Assembly (NCBI GenBank): GCA_033296885.1
Contig: MU863904.1
Location: 62,001 to 126,000 of the forward strand
Origin: Triangularia verruculosa
Taxonomy: Eukaryota > Ascomycota > Sordariomycetes > Sordariales > Podosporaceae
Direction of reading: 5' to 3'
DNA length: 64,000 nt
Made by a program: the position numbers and the translations under genes. Of this stretch, positions 33,305 to 45,300 are shown in pieces. The notes below the pieces were generated by a model. It worked only from the letters and a program-made list of their open reading frames with translations, searched no databases and had not been told where the DNA came from. Positions within the stretch are counted from its first letter, which is position 1. Each line of letters starts with the position of its first letter.

Positions 33305-34953
33305 TCACTGCTCCTTCTTTTCCGCCCCCTTCTCAGCCTTCTCTCTCCTCCTCTTCCTCCAAGCCTTGATCTCATTAATCAACCCCATCACAAGCGGCAC
33401 CGCCACGGGGCCCAACAGCGGCAAGTAAACCGCAATTTTGTGCTCGTCGGGGAAATACAGCTGCCCGACCATACTCTTCTCGAAAAAGGCTCTTTCCGCC
33501 TCTGCCTCGGCGATCCGGGCGTGCGCAAGTCCCTCCGTGCCGCCCAGGTTGTCGCAGGCGAGGCGCAAGTGGGACATGGTCTTCGTAACACCATCCGCGA
33601 CGCTGCTAGGGATCGAGATGGATGGGAGGGCCATGGCAAGACGAGCGAGAGAGCCGAGGGTTGATGAGGCGCGAAGAAGGAGGTCGGCCGAGCGGATGCG
33701 TGCGAGGGTCGACAGGCGCAGAGGGAGAGAGCCTGACTCAGGGGTACCGGTCAGGGAGAGGAGGTGCGAGGTAAACGTCAGGAGGGGTTGCTTGAGGGTT
33801 GCGGCTGTGACGTGGGTGGTGTCGTCGGGAAGAGACAGGAGGTATACGGTGCCCCATTGTGGGATCAGCCATGACTGCGAGGTTGCCGATTCCTGCGACG
33901 GGTTTGTGATGGTTTGGTTGCCGACAAACACAATGAAGTTGATGGTAGGTGCGCCTCCGATAGAAGGCGACAGTGGCCACTCGGCGGCATTGATGAACGA
34001 CGATAGGTCCTCCTTGTTGAGAACTTGATTCTGGACACCGGGGGAGGCGTATAGTTGCACTTGGGTATCGATTGTGAAGTTGTGAATAGGAGATAGAACC
34101 TCCAACACTGGCTTCATGTACTCCTCTATCGCCCCCTCGATATCCCAGCTGCTTGGCAGAGGCCCGCTCGTGAACAGGGAGAAGGTAAGATGGTAGGTCG
34201 GAGCGTATTTCACCGACCTCGTCGTCCTCTTGGCAAGCGATTCGGTTGTTTCTGGTGACAGTCCAAGCGGGCGGTGCTCTGACGGCATAGAGTTCGTCGA
34301 AAGAAGATACGAAATGGTGGCTTGTTCCTCGGCGAACGTGGTCCTCAGCTGGCTGGCAATGTAAGTCGCGAGCGGTGACGACGAGGCCGTGGGTGATGGT
34401 ATCGTATTCGGCGGGTAGGTGATGTCAAGAATCGGCTCGTACGGATCGAGTGTCGCTGTCGTACCCTCGCCTGGGGTGAGACGGATAGTTAGGGCGCTGC
34501 CATTGTCGGCCGACTCCTGCTCCTCGTCGCTCAATTGCAGGCGAAGATGATGCCCCGCGAAATCATTAAGATCGTCAAGGGCGTGCTGGGTCAGTCGAAG
34601 GAGGTTTTGCGCTTCCTGGTCTTGGAATGAGGTGGCCTGTATCGAGATACGGAGAGGGAAGACAGGGCGGCAAGCCTAGGTTGGGCTGACGTTAGAAACA
34701 AACAACCGACAAGCAGCTGCTGGCAGCCTCGCACCTTTCCGTCGGCCCAGTCGAGCATGTCCTGCAAGGGAAGATCCGCACGATATATGGTTGTGGTCCT
34801 CCACCATATGGGGAGGCCCAAAAGGAGCACAATCAGCCAAAACGAGAGGATGACATGGCTGCGTCGGCGCACGTCTGACGGCTTCTCTGGCGGGGGAAGT
34901 TTCCGTGTTGTCGTCGCTAGCACCTCGTCTTTTGGAAGTGGTTGGGCAGACAT
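33305..34953 (-). CDS. gpi17: GPI transamidase subunit PIG-S / Gpi17
   Basis: Exons 34953-34735 and 34675-33305 (59-nt intron) encode 529 residues, the usual PIG-S length. The cytosolic N-terminus (KLPPPEKPSDVRRRSH) leads into a first membrane helix (ILSFWLIVLLLGLPIWW) and the conserved TTTIYRADLP. A large lumenal domain follows with YEPILDITYPPN, NKEDLSSFI, INFIVFVG, WGTVYLLSLPDD and YFPDEHKIAVYLPLLGPVAVPL, where the second helix begins, and the protein ends in a Lys/Arg/Glu-rich cytosolic tail. This topology and the motifs are those of PIG-S, one of the five subunits that attach GPI anchors to proteins in the ER. The upstream in-frame region before ATG 34953 lacks an earlier good start. The gene is divergent from the Fat1 gene. 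Confidence 0.93.
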
Positions 34954-36136
34954 GGCTATGCGGACTCGGTGTCCATCGAGTTCGTTGCCGGCGCCGTGTT
35001 TTCTCGAGTTAAACAACTGACCCTGAAACCCTGACACGCCTCACCAGAAAGAAGCCCGCCAACGCGACACAGTGGTCCATCCAATTAAGCCAAATTTCCC
35101 AATTGGGATAGTCTGCCGCAGGTAAGCACGTGCAGATAGCGATAAGCAACGAGGGACCGCATAATTAGTCGGAGATCGGGGAGGACAACGTTGAAACCCG
35201 CGCCTCGTCATTCCCATCGCGACACGGAGTCGGAGCTGTTAGACACGGCGATGGGTCCACATGGTCAGAGCTTCCATCCCGCTTCCATGCACCATACGCC
35301 GTTGGAACTTGGATGCCGACCCAACTAGGACCCTGAACGTCACTTGTCTGTCGTCTGGTCTGGTTTTGGCGTTCAAGTGCCTCGTTTGAGCAGGTTTATG
35401 AAGATGAACTAGCCCAACGTCAACACCATCCATCACCGGCGCTGTTTCTGAACGGCACAGATGAGCAGGTAGGTATGTGCACGGTACAACCCAAGAGCTC
35501 CGCCTCAAGCGGACAGCAGCCCATCAGCGACAATTTCCCACCTACCTATGCTTAAGAGTCTCATTCAGCATGTGTTTCCATCTCCCGGGATCTTTGGAAG
35601 TTCACTCGCTCTGGGGAGTTCCTTGGCTCGCGCCCAGTGGTGCAACGAACCGAGGTTCATATGAAAAAGCACGGAGGCATGTTGAGTGACCTGTGTCGCA
35701 TCGGGGTTGTTCATGGGTGACGATCAGCCCGCTCCTGCCGGCGGCTTTCATCACCCCCGAAACCACGCCATGCGCCAGGTGGGTATAAGGATTGCTGCGT
35801 CACCCCGGATTCGGTTTCCTTTTGTTTCCCAGTTGATATATACCCATCCACCCTTCTCGTCACTTGTGTTGTTCAGTGACGTTTTAATTGCGGAATCAGC
35901 CGTACATGACGGCGCGGTATCCAACGGATCCCTGCCAGTGTCTTTCCGAGGTTCCAGGTACGATCGACCACGACCGACTTGCCGGATTGAGGTCGACATT
36001 CCACTCACCACCCACTCTTTCGTTTTTAAGTAGTATCATCTAAACTTCATTCCGTTTCTTGAACAAGACTTTTGTCTTCGTGAGGCCCTCTTCGCCCGAT
36101 CGACTTTTGGCGTCTCAGAAAACAACTGACGCGATC
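34954..36136. other. Shared promoter region of gpi17 and the Fat1-like gene
   Basis: 1.2 kb between divergent start codons. CT-rich tracts near 36,010-36,060 lie just upstream of the Fat1-like ATG. No coding frame is supported. The plus-strand open stretches (35477-36033) carry no motif. Confidence 0.55.
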
Positions 36137-38163
36137 ATGGCTGCTTGTAAGTCCTTCTCGTCAAGATGGGCATCAGTAATGATATCTGACCTGCCATAGT
36201 GCCGGTATCTCTCCCAGTGGCTGCCTCAGCATTGACGGCGGCCGCGGCATATCTGAATGCCCGATGGCAAGTCTCATACGACATCCACTTGCTCAAGTCC
36301 ATCGTCCCCACGGTAGCGAACGTGGCATGGTGGACTCAGCGTGACCGTGTCAACTTCTTCTACCGCCTGGAAGACCTCGCCACCTCAAAGTCCTCAGAAA
36401 ACCGCGTCTTCTTGCGGTTTGAAGACAAAGCCTACACATATGCACAAGCCTATGACACGGTACTCCGCTATGCCAACTTCCTCAAGGACCGCAGGGGTGT
36501 GAAAAAGGGGGAGATGGTTGCGCTCGACTTCCAGAACACAGACACGTTCATTTTCTTGCTATTGGCCTTGTGGGCTATTGGCGCTGTTCCGGCACTTATC
36601 AACTACAACCTTACCGGTGCGGCGCTTAGCCACTGCATCAAGAGGGCGAATGCGCGGTTGATGCTTGTTGATCCCACCGTTGCCGGGAATGTCGGGGAGG
36701 ACGTGAAGACGGAACTGAGCGGGACGACATTTGAGGTTGTGACGCCGCAGCTGGAGAGCCAGATGCTGGCGTTTGACGCTGCCAGGCCAGCGGATGAGCT
36801 TCGGAGTGGTGCGGCTGGCGAAGCGATGGGCATTCTCATTTACACGAGTGGAACCACGGGTTTACCAAAGGCCGCGATAGTATCGTGGGCTAAAGTTGCC
36901 GTTGTTGGAGGTTTCACGTCTCGCCTGGTGGGAACCGGCAAAGATGATGTGTTCTACACGGTATGTGCAATAACTCACCTTGGACAAGAGTGCAGCTAAT
37001 CATCGCAACAGGCAATGCCGCTCTATCATTCCACGGCCATGCTGCTTGGTTTCGCCCACACCCTCAACGTAGGCGCAACCTTTGCCATGAGCCGAAAGTT
37101 CTCCACCAGGCACTTCTGGGACGACGTTCGGAAACATGGAGCCACCATCATCCAGTATGTTGGCGAGACATGCCGGTATCTCCTCTCTGCCCCGACGAAA
37201 GTTGACCCCGTCACTGGCGAAAACCTCGATAAGCGACACAAGGTCCGTGTAGCCTTCGGAAATGGTCTCCGACCCGATGTCTGGAATGCTTTCAAAGAGC
37301 GCTACGGCATTGAGACCATTGCAGAGTTTTATGGTGCCACGGAGGGAAGCTTTGCGACGTGGAATGTGAGCAGAAATGACTTTAGCATGGGTTCCGTGGG
37401 ACGGGCTGGCGTGCTGTATAATTTGCTCCTTGGCCGATCTATCGCCATTGTTGAGGTCGACCATGAGACGGAGTTGCCGCTCAGAGATCCCAAGACAGGA
37501 TTCTGCGTCCGGACACCGGAGGGTGAGCCGGGAGAACTGCTTTTCTCACTGCCTGCGAAGAACGTCGAGGCAAGATTCCAGGGATATTACGGCGATACTG
37601 GCGCCACGTCCAAAAAGATTATGCGTGATGTCTTCACGAAGGGCGATGCTTGGTTTCGGACGGGAGATGTCGTGCGTCGAGATAACGAACACAGGATCTA
37701 CTTCAACGATCGAATCGGTGACACCTTCAGGTGGAAGAGCGAGAATGTGTCGACTGCCGAGGTGGCTCATATCTTGGGCTTACATCCAGCCGTCCAGGAG
37801 TCGAATGTGTACGGTGTTGAGCTGCCAGAACATGAGGGTCGGGCTGGATGTGCTGCTGTGATTTTCAAGCCTTCAGCTGTGGGACCTGACGGTGTTCCTA
37901 CCGGCGAGACACTGAAGGGACTGGCGGAGCATGTCAGAGCTGGGTTGCCCAAGTATGCGTTGCCCCTTTTCCTTCGGGTGGCCAAGGACGGATCTCTCGA
38001 AAGCACCGGAACAAACAAGCAACAGAAGGTCAGCTTGCGGAACGAAGGCGTGGATCCGAGCAAGACCGGCAGTGATGATGTTTTCTGGCTGAAGGGGGCG
38101 TCGTATGAGAGGTTCGGGTCGAGCGATTGGAGTGCCCTGCATGGCGGCAAGGTGAAACTCTGA
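36137..38163 (+). CDS. fat1: Very-long-chain fatty acid transport protein / acyl-CoA synthetase (Fat1, FATP family)
   Basis: Exons 36137-36146, 36200-36960 and 37012-38163 give 640 residues. The first exon is only 10 nt (ATG GCT GCT T), fixed by a GTAAGT donor and by phase. The AMP-binding loop IYTSGTTGLPKAA is at about 217-229, followed by MPLYHSTAMLLG, FYGATEGSFATWN and the FATP/VLACS signature region (GYYGDT, DAWFRTGDVVRRDNEHRIYFNDRIGDTFRWKSENVST). C-terminal motifs include VYGVELPEHEGRAGCAAV and LPKYALPLFLRV. An N-terminal hydrophobic segment fits membrane association at peroxisome, ER or lipid droplet. The enzyme couples uptake and CoA activation of long and very-long chain acids. It is complete and ordinary. 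Confidence 0.95.
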
Positions 38164-39058
38164 TCTTGGAGTTGTAATATGGCCCTCTTTTTTTTGTCGG
38201 TGCTGTTTCTCTGTCGAGGCGAGTTGTCATGATACCTGATACCCGAGATTGTTGGAGAGTAACTGCTTGAATCAATAATAAAGCTATAATATCTCAAGAA
38301 CAAGTTGACAAACCCCCATCCTCCTGCTTGCCATGTGATAAAACCATATGCAAAGCCATGCTCCGATACAGGCGGATGGTCCTGTATCGAACCCACTCGA
38401 AACCAGAACGCCAAGTAAGGTCCCCAGAACCCCCGCCTCCACGCACTCTGGCAACGTTGGCGTTGTCAATAATCACCAGCAAAGTGCAACCCCCCACTAT
38501 GGCGTTGAGAGAGTTGCGACAGCACACTTCAAATGACATAATATTTTACCTCGACGCCAGGGCCAATCATCATCGCGCTGGATCGCGCAATGCAGCGCCA
38601 ATCCCAATTCGGGCACTGAGGGGCAGCTCTTTACCCCACGTCAAGGTGATGGAGGGGCAAATCTGCCTCCAGATGCCCCGCGTCGGAGCGCCCAGGAGAG
38701 AGATCGCAGCTTCTGTGACGGCTGGTTTCGGGCTGTCGCGGGGATCAAAGGCGTGGATGGCCATCAGACGAGAATGTCTTCGGCGACTTGCCAGCTATTG
38801 TCACGGGTAGCGAGGACCCAGAAAAAGCCGCTTTATTAATCCACGAGCTGAGGAGGCTGTCCAGGCACTCGGAGGAGTCCACCGTTCGCAGGAGCTGCTG
38901 CAAGTTTAAATGCCCCCCTCTGCCCCTCCATCACCTCATCTGTAGTTCCTCTCTCTCTCCTGTCCTTCCCCATCTGCAGTCTGCCTTTTTTTGCTGTGTC
39001 ACGGCTATCTGTTCCCTTTTCATACCTTTTTTCGTTGAGATACCCAAACACCTTCACA
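38164..39058. other. Intergenic, promoter of the peroxiredoxin gene
   Basis: 895 bases. A perfect 8-bp inverted repeat, GATACAGG/CCTGTATC, with an 8-base loop lies at 38365-38388. CT-rich sequence runs from about 38,920 to the start codon. No gene is seen. Confidence 0.55.
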
Positions 39059-39877
39059 ATGGCCGCTGAGCGTAACGAACCGTATGTTGACCCGGCAGTG
39101 TCCCTGGCCTCCTCACCCTCATCAAGTGGGACGTTGAACTGACTGTTGACTTGCTGTATAGCCTCCGTCTGGGCTCCATTGCCCCCAACTTCCAGGCCGA
39201 GACCACCGGGGGCCCCATTGACTTCCATGAGTTCATTGGCGACGACTGGGTCATCCTCTTCTCCCACCCCGAGGACTACACCCCTGTGTGCACCACCGAG
39301 CTCGGCGAGATGGCCCGCCTCGAGCCTGAGTTCTCCAAGCGCGGCGTCAAGCTCATCGGTCTCTCTGCCAACACCCTCGGCAGCCACGAGGGCTGGATCA
39401 CCGACATCAAGGACGTCACCGGCTCCCAGGTCACCTTCCCCATCATTGCCGACAAGGAGCGCAAGGTTGCCTACCTCTACGACATGTAAGCACCGCCCTT
39501 TTGCCAGTTCCTCTTCCTAGGTGGCAGATACTGACATGTAATCCCACAGGATCGACTACCAGGACACCACCAACGTCGATGAGAAGGGCATTGCCTTCAC
39601 CATCCGCTCCGTCTTCTTCATCGACCCCAAGAAGACCATCCGCTGCATCCTCTCGTACCCCGCCTCCACCGGCCGCAACAGCGCCGAGATCCTCCGTGTC
39701 ATCCAGTCCCTCCAGACCGGTGACAAGCACAGGGTCACCACCCCCATCAACTGGGTCCCCGGTGATGATGTCATTGTCCACCCCAGCATCCAGGGCGACG
39801 AGGCCACCAGGCTCTTCCCCAACCTCCGTGCTGTCAAGCCTTACCTCCGCTTCACCCCTCTCCCCGAGATTGACTAA
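39059..39877 (+). CDS. 1-Cys peroxiredoxin (Prx6/Prx1 type)
   Basis: Exons 39059-39081, 39162-39485 and 39550-39877 encode 224 residues. The peroxidatic cysteine is in the canonical SHPEDYTPVCTTELGEMARL. The downstream LIGLSANTLGSHEGW, FPIIADKERKVAYLYDM, SVFFIDPKKTIRCILSYPASTGRN, and the C-terminal extension with TTPINWVPGDDVIVHP and RFTPLPEID are Prx6-subfamily marks. There is no second conserved resolving Cys, so this is a 1-Cys enzyme reduced by an external thiol. No mitochondrial presequence is obvious, so a cytosolic site is likely. Strong bias to C-ending codons suggests high expression. The enzyme reduces H2O2 and organic peroxides. Confidence 0.95.
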
Positions 39878-42309
39878 ATGTAGTCAGAGGTGGGAATGGA
39901 ATGGGGCAATGATACCAGAGCGTTATGGATGTTTGTAATGAAGTCAGGAAAAAAAATCAACTGGTGCCGAACCAAAAGGCAAGGTATTGTTGACAGGCGT
40001 TTGAACGGGCAGGGAATAGGGATCAAAGGGAATTCTTCAGGCGGAGGCTTCGGCTGAAGCCATGTGCTTAATCTAGGCCGTTGCTGAGATGGTAGCAGAC
40101 ATTTGCTTGCAATACAGAGCCTTTTTTAACTGCAATCATTTTTCTATTAGCTTACTATGTGACTAGGTTTGTGTTGGTGAGATGATGTCAAACACAACGG
40201 TGGTTTGCTTGCGGGTAGGACCATCAAGGTCCTCGTCCTCTGGTGGACATATCGAGGTGCTGATTGAAATTGAACGTTGCTGAAGCGTGAAAAGACTTGA
40301 TACAGAAATGAGCAACACGTGGTTCATCACAACTGCATGTCGCGATTCGGCGTTGGCCTTCCTCTTTGGGAATGTTTCCGAGCATTTTCAGGAGACATTT
40401 CTGACCAACTGCAGATGGGATGGTGTGAAACTGACCAAATTGAGATGATCCTTACCACCCCACGATGGACTTTGGATGATTCAATTTTGCCGACATCTGC
40501 TCTGATTGACCAATACTCCCCACGAAACAAAGTCCAAGCATGTTGTCGAAGGTGTGGAAGCACTCCTGCACGAGGTTCGCTTAACCGTGGGCGGGTGGCA
40601 GTAGGGTTGGTCAAATATGGAAATTTATCATTCTTTTCACATACCTTACAATACTGTCAGTTACTGTAATTTCCACTTTTACCACACTAATCCCTAACCC
40701 TATTGAAAAATAAAGCTGTAGATAACGCGTAAAAAAAATAACTAAGTAAATACTTAAAAATCAATTAAAAAAGTCGAAAATAAAAGGTTTTTTATTATTA
40801 AATACTTGTAAAAGTGCGTTTTTCGCTATATTTTGGCATGGGTTGAACCTAATATAGCTCGGTTGGGTATGGTTGACTCAGTCAAACCGAGAAAAAAATG
40901 GGAAAGAAAGAGGGTTAGGGTCACTCTGTAAGTGAATTCTTTTCTTTCCTTCAATTACCTGACCGAAATTGACCGTCAATTTACCCAGTAATTACATCCA
41001 ACACTAGGTGGCAGACCACTAGGCGGCCTGTGCGCCAACATTCAACCCCTTGTCGCAAACCAACGAGGTGGTGGCATCGCCCTCCATCATGCACGAATGT
41101 CCATTCTGCGCACCTCACATCAACGGACCGCGCGTAACTGCCGGAACTGCCCAACCACGTGAGAGAAGCTCGTATACTGCGTATACCATCCCTCGCGTGT
41201 GTGCCGCCGGCGCGAATACAGAAGAGAGAAAGAAAGAGACGCCGTGCCTTGTGCCTGGAGGAGAGGGGCTCAGACTCCACCACGGCCGACGAGATCAAAC
41301 ACCAGTCCGGTCCGTGCCCTCGAGACCGCTGGACCGCTCCCACCACCACTGCACACCAAGAAGCAGGCGGTGGACATCGCGCTCGCAGCTCGACTCTTTC
41401 ATCCTATCAACACCTCGACTCACGGCGCGCAAATCGTATCCCCATTCGAAGCCTGTCGCGCGGAAATTAAGCACTGCAACGTCGCTTGCCACTCGCTGTG
41501 CGCCGCATACAAACCCACACGACCTTGTGGTGATCCAGAGGTATGTTCCTGGTCTTTGTGTCTCTATCCTCTCTCCTCCCTGCCCAGCGTCCACCGCGCC
41601 CACAGCGGCGCCGTCACCATTGCAAATGCCCCAGTTTCTCTCCTTGTCATCTCAACCACCCCCACACATATCTTTCTGCTCGGGCGCCTGCAACCCTACC
41701 GTCTCTGCCATCCTGTCCACGCTACCCCTATCCTCATCCGATCTCGTCAGTGGCACATGTCACGGAACCACCAAGCTTCCTCATCGCTACTCTGTGTTGC
41801 GATCCGAACCAGGAGACGGCACCCAAGATCCCGGGAGCGTTTGCTAGCCAAAGACACCCGACCGACCGGCGACGGCTTCCTAGCCCCCCCTGGCCCCCGT
41901 CCCCCGTCAGCAAAAAGCTCCACGACTGGGATCAGGACCGCCAGCCTGTGGTTGACCAAAAGTGTTCACCGCGCCTCGTCTGTGCCTCCGTGGCGGATCA
42001 TTCTAAACGACTTCCCCGAGTTTTTCCTATCACCACCCTCCAACTGATCACACATTGTTCTAGCCTGGCATATCCCCCTGTTCGACACGTCATCTTGTCA
42101 CTTGACTTGGCTCTCTTTTCTCTCCTCCCTTGACTACAACAACAAAATCTACTTGCAATCCTACCCATCTTTGTACTGGCCTTGCCTAGCGGTTGCCGGA
42201 CGTGTGTCCGCCCATCTTGCTTTGCCCTTCGCGTTGCTGTGAAAGAGCCTCCTCGCTTGGCTGATAGCCCTAACTGTGTCCAGCTGTGCGGCACAGCTTT
42301 GTGGACGAC
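39878..42309. other. Long interval: AT-rich patch, then probable leader of the kelch gene
   Basis: 2.4 kb. The left part is peroxiredoxin 3' flank. 40,620-40,990 is AT-rich with several palindromes (annotated separately, plus AAATTGACcGTCAATTT at 40966-40982). 41,050-42,150 is CT-rich and GC-richer, with long open stretches in several plus frames (for instance 41199-42047) that show no domain and overlap each other. I read these as 5' leader DNA poor in stop codons, not genes. Confidence 0.5.
40692..40920. repeat. 229-bp AT-rich segment bounded by inverted telomere-like 10-mers
   Basis: CCCTAACCCT at 40692-40701 and its exact reverse complement AGGGTTAGGG at 40911-40920 enclose an A+T-rich core with TAAGTA-AA-TACTTA and GGTTGACTCAGTCAAACC palindromes. 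The flanks are much GC-richer. It could be a small inverted-repeat element, a decayed repeat, or telomere-like DNA inserted internally. No clear target duplication is seen. Confidence 0.6.
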
Positions 42310-45300
42310 ATGTCGAATTCAGGGCTTGGGCTAACATACGGCAAATCATCAGGACAGCAGCAGATCAACGCTCACGACCTGAGCCGCTTCTCTGATTCCG
42401 AGACGGACGAACGGTCACCCTCTAAATCACCCTCAGATATTATATCCTCTGCCTTTCGCGGCATCAAAAAGGTTGCGCCCACGCGAGACGACTGGCCGAG
42501 ACTCACGAGGAAGCCCTCTCTGGTTGGACTTCGACGGCCTTCGGAACCTGTTGTTCCAACAGTCGAGAGACAGCCAACCCCGCAACAACAATACTCTAAT
42601 CCACCGAGGAGCGCTCGCCCTACTCAGCCGCACCATGCTCGGAATTTGAGCCTCCAAAACAGTCTTTCGAAGCCCTTACCCGAGCCACCCCCGCCACAAC
42701 TTTCTCCAGCATCCCCTCTGACCCCCTTGGCTCATCCCCCGACACAGGGTAGCCTGGCGACGATCCTGGACTCGGAAACTACCCAAGGAGAGCACAAGCC
42801 TAGTACAATGGATTCGACGGCATCTGCGGAGCAACAGGCTGGCGGTCTTTACATGAGACCACAGGGAGACGGTCACAATCAGGACATGAATTGGAATGGG
42901 GGCCAAAACAGCGGCCCAAGGCACGATGGACAAGAGGAACGTGGTGAAAACCTGACACCAAGAAGTAATGGCCCTCTTTCCGCCGGGCCTTCGCCCAATT
43001 CGGGACAGTCGAGAGGTACTGTAGGAGGAACAACAGGCGGTCCAGGTGGACCGTCTGCGCATCTGTCTGGTTTGATGTGTAATGTACATCGAACCACGGG
43101 TCGGGAACCACATCCTCTAGTCGGCGCAACAACCACGGTCCTGGGTGACAAGCTTTATGTCTTCGGCGGCAGGATATTGTCTAGGAGCAGACCGGCACCG
43201 TTAACGGCGGATCTGTACGAATTAGATTTGATTCGGCGACACTGGACAAAGTTGGAAACGACTGGCGATATTCCTCCGCCTCGCTACTTTCACTCGATGT
43301 GCGCGCTTGGTGATACAAAGATGGTTTGCTACGGCGGCATGTCGCCGACAACAAATCAGAAAAACAATGCGATACCGCAGGATCAACAGCCCGAGGTCAC
43401 AGTCATGTCGGATATCTACATCTATGATATACCAACCAAGAAATGGACCTACATTCCAACACAGGACGCCCCACAAGGCCGCTATGCGCACTGCGCCTGC
43501 ATCCTGCCGTCATCCGCCACGTTCGCATCCCACAGGGCGCCTCTATCGGCCCTGCAGCACAACCCATCAAGCGGGAATCCAAACGAGGGCCGCATCGGAA
43601 TCAACATTGACGGCACGGGAGGGGCCGAGATGATTGTGGTGGGAGGACAAGATGCTGCAAACCACTACATCGAACAGATTAGTGTGTTCAACCTACGCAG
43701 CCTGAAATGGGTTTCAACACAACCGCTGGGCAAGAGTTGCGGTGCATATAGGAGTGTTGTTGCACCTCTACCGCCCTCGGTGGCTGCCAAAGTTGGAAAG
43801 GCATATCCGAATGCCGGGCGGCAGGATACCGCTGGGGCCGAGGCCCGTGAAGCAGCATCGAGCATGCTCATTTACAGCAATTACAACTTTCTCGACGTCA
43901 AGCTCGAGTTACAAATCAGGTCGAGCGATGGGCACCTCAGCGAACGACCGATGAGTGGCTCATACACCCCGCCAGGGCTTAGATTTCCCAATGGAGGTGT
44001 TATCGATACACATTTTGTCGTCAGCGGCACGTACCTGACATCCTCAAAGCAGGAATATGCTCTCTGGGCCCTGGATTTGCGAACACTGACGTGGAGTCGT
44101 ATTGACGCTGGCGGGGCCGTCTTCAGCCAGGGAAGTTGGAACCGTGGTGTTCTCTGGAACAGGCGAAATACCTTTGTGGTCCTCGGCAACAGGAAAAGAA
44201 GTTTGGTTGATGACTACAATCATCGGAGAATAAACTTTAGCAATGTGTGCATGGTGGAACTCGAAGCGTTTGGTTTCTATGATAACCCCCGCAAGACGGC
44301 GCCGATGAGTGGGTTTGTCAGTGCCAGCAGCCCTTATACCGGGCCGGGCCTTAGCTTGGCCCGCAAAGCTGGTACGACCGCTGGTGGACGGTATCACAAC
44401 CGTGCTGCCGAGGAACTCGGTGAGAAGGCACTGGCCCTGAGGGAGCTAGCTGATATGGACATCCTTTGCATCGGGGGCGAGAGGATACCAATCAATTCGA
44501 GGATCGTTGCCCGCCGATGGGGTCCTTACTTTGTGCAACTTCTCCGCGAAGGCACAGCGATGCAAGATGGTAGTGATGCCGCCACCCTGAGGTCCAATTC
44601 TGTCTCCGCCCAGGGCGGGCGAGGCCCAGGCCAGTCGTCTGTGTTCTCGTCAAGCAGCACCACCCTCGCACCAAGCATAGCTGGGTCCTCTGTCTCAGGC
44701 ATCTCCTCGCCACCAGTAGACCTCGCGGCTATCAACACGGCACCAACACCACGCACCCTCCCACCAAACAGCCGACCAAGATGCTTGTACTTACCTCACA
44801 CATATCTCACCGTCCAGGCTCTTCTTCACTTCCTGTACACATCGAGCCTCCCCGCACCTTCTTCGCCGTTGTGCACACCTCAAATTCTTTGCAGTCTTTT
44901 GCAGATCGCCAGGCCATATCGCATTGATGGACTTCTCGAGGCCGTTATTGAACGTTTGCACAGCCTTCTCGACAGCCGCAACGCAGCTGCCGTCTTCAAT
45001 GCCACCGCCATGGCGGCAGGTGGTGGTCGCGGTATCGATGGCTCTCTCAACCCCAACTTCTTCCCGGTGTCAGCCGGCGTCGATGCCCTTCTTGGGCCTG
45101 ACGGTCAATCCAGCAACAGCAGCTTTGCCGGCAGCGACGCAGAGTCGGCCACAGGCGGTCTTGCCAGTCGCGCTGCGGGACTCAAGATCAGCACCTCTGT
45201 ACCTGGCGCTCGTCCTTCGAGCGATGAGCTGAGCGCCACCACCAGCGTGGGAAGCGAATGGAGCTCAGAAATGGATAGTGAACGGGGGACAGGGCGGGAG

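Noticed and set aside
38341..38480. GGTTCGATAC string with an 8-bp hairpin, tRNA-like on the minus strand
   Set aside because: The hairpin is real, but no cloverleaf can be drawn and no A box is present.
41199..42047. 282-codon plus-strand open frame
   Set aside because: No domain, low-complexity composition, and overlap with other long frames. It fits stop-poor leader DNA better.
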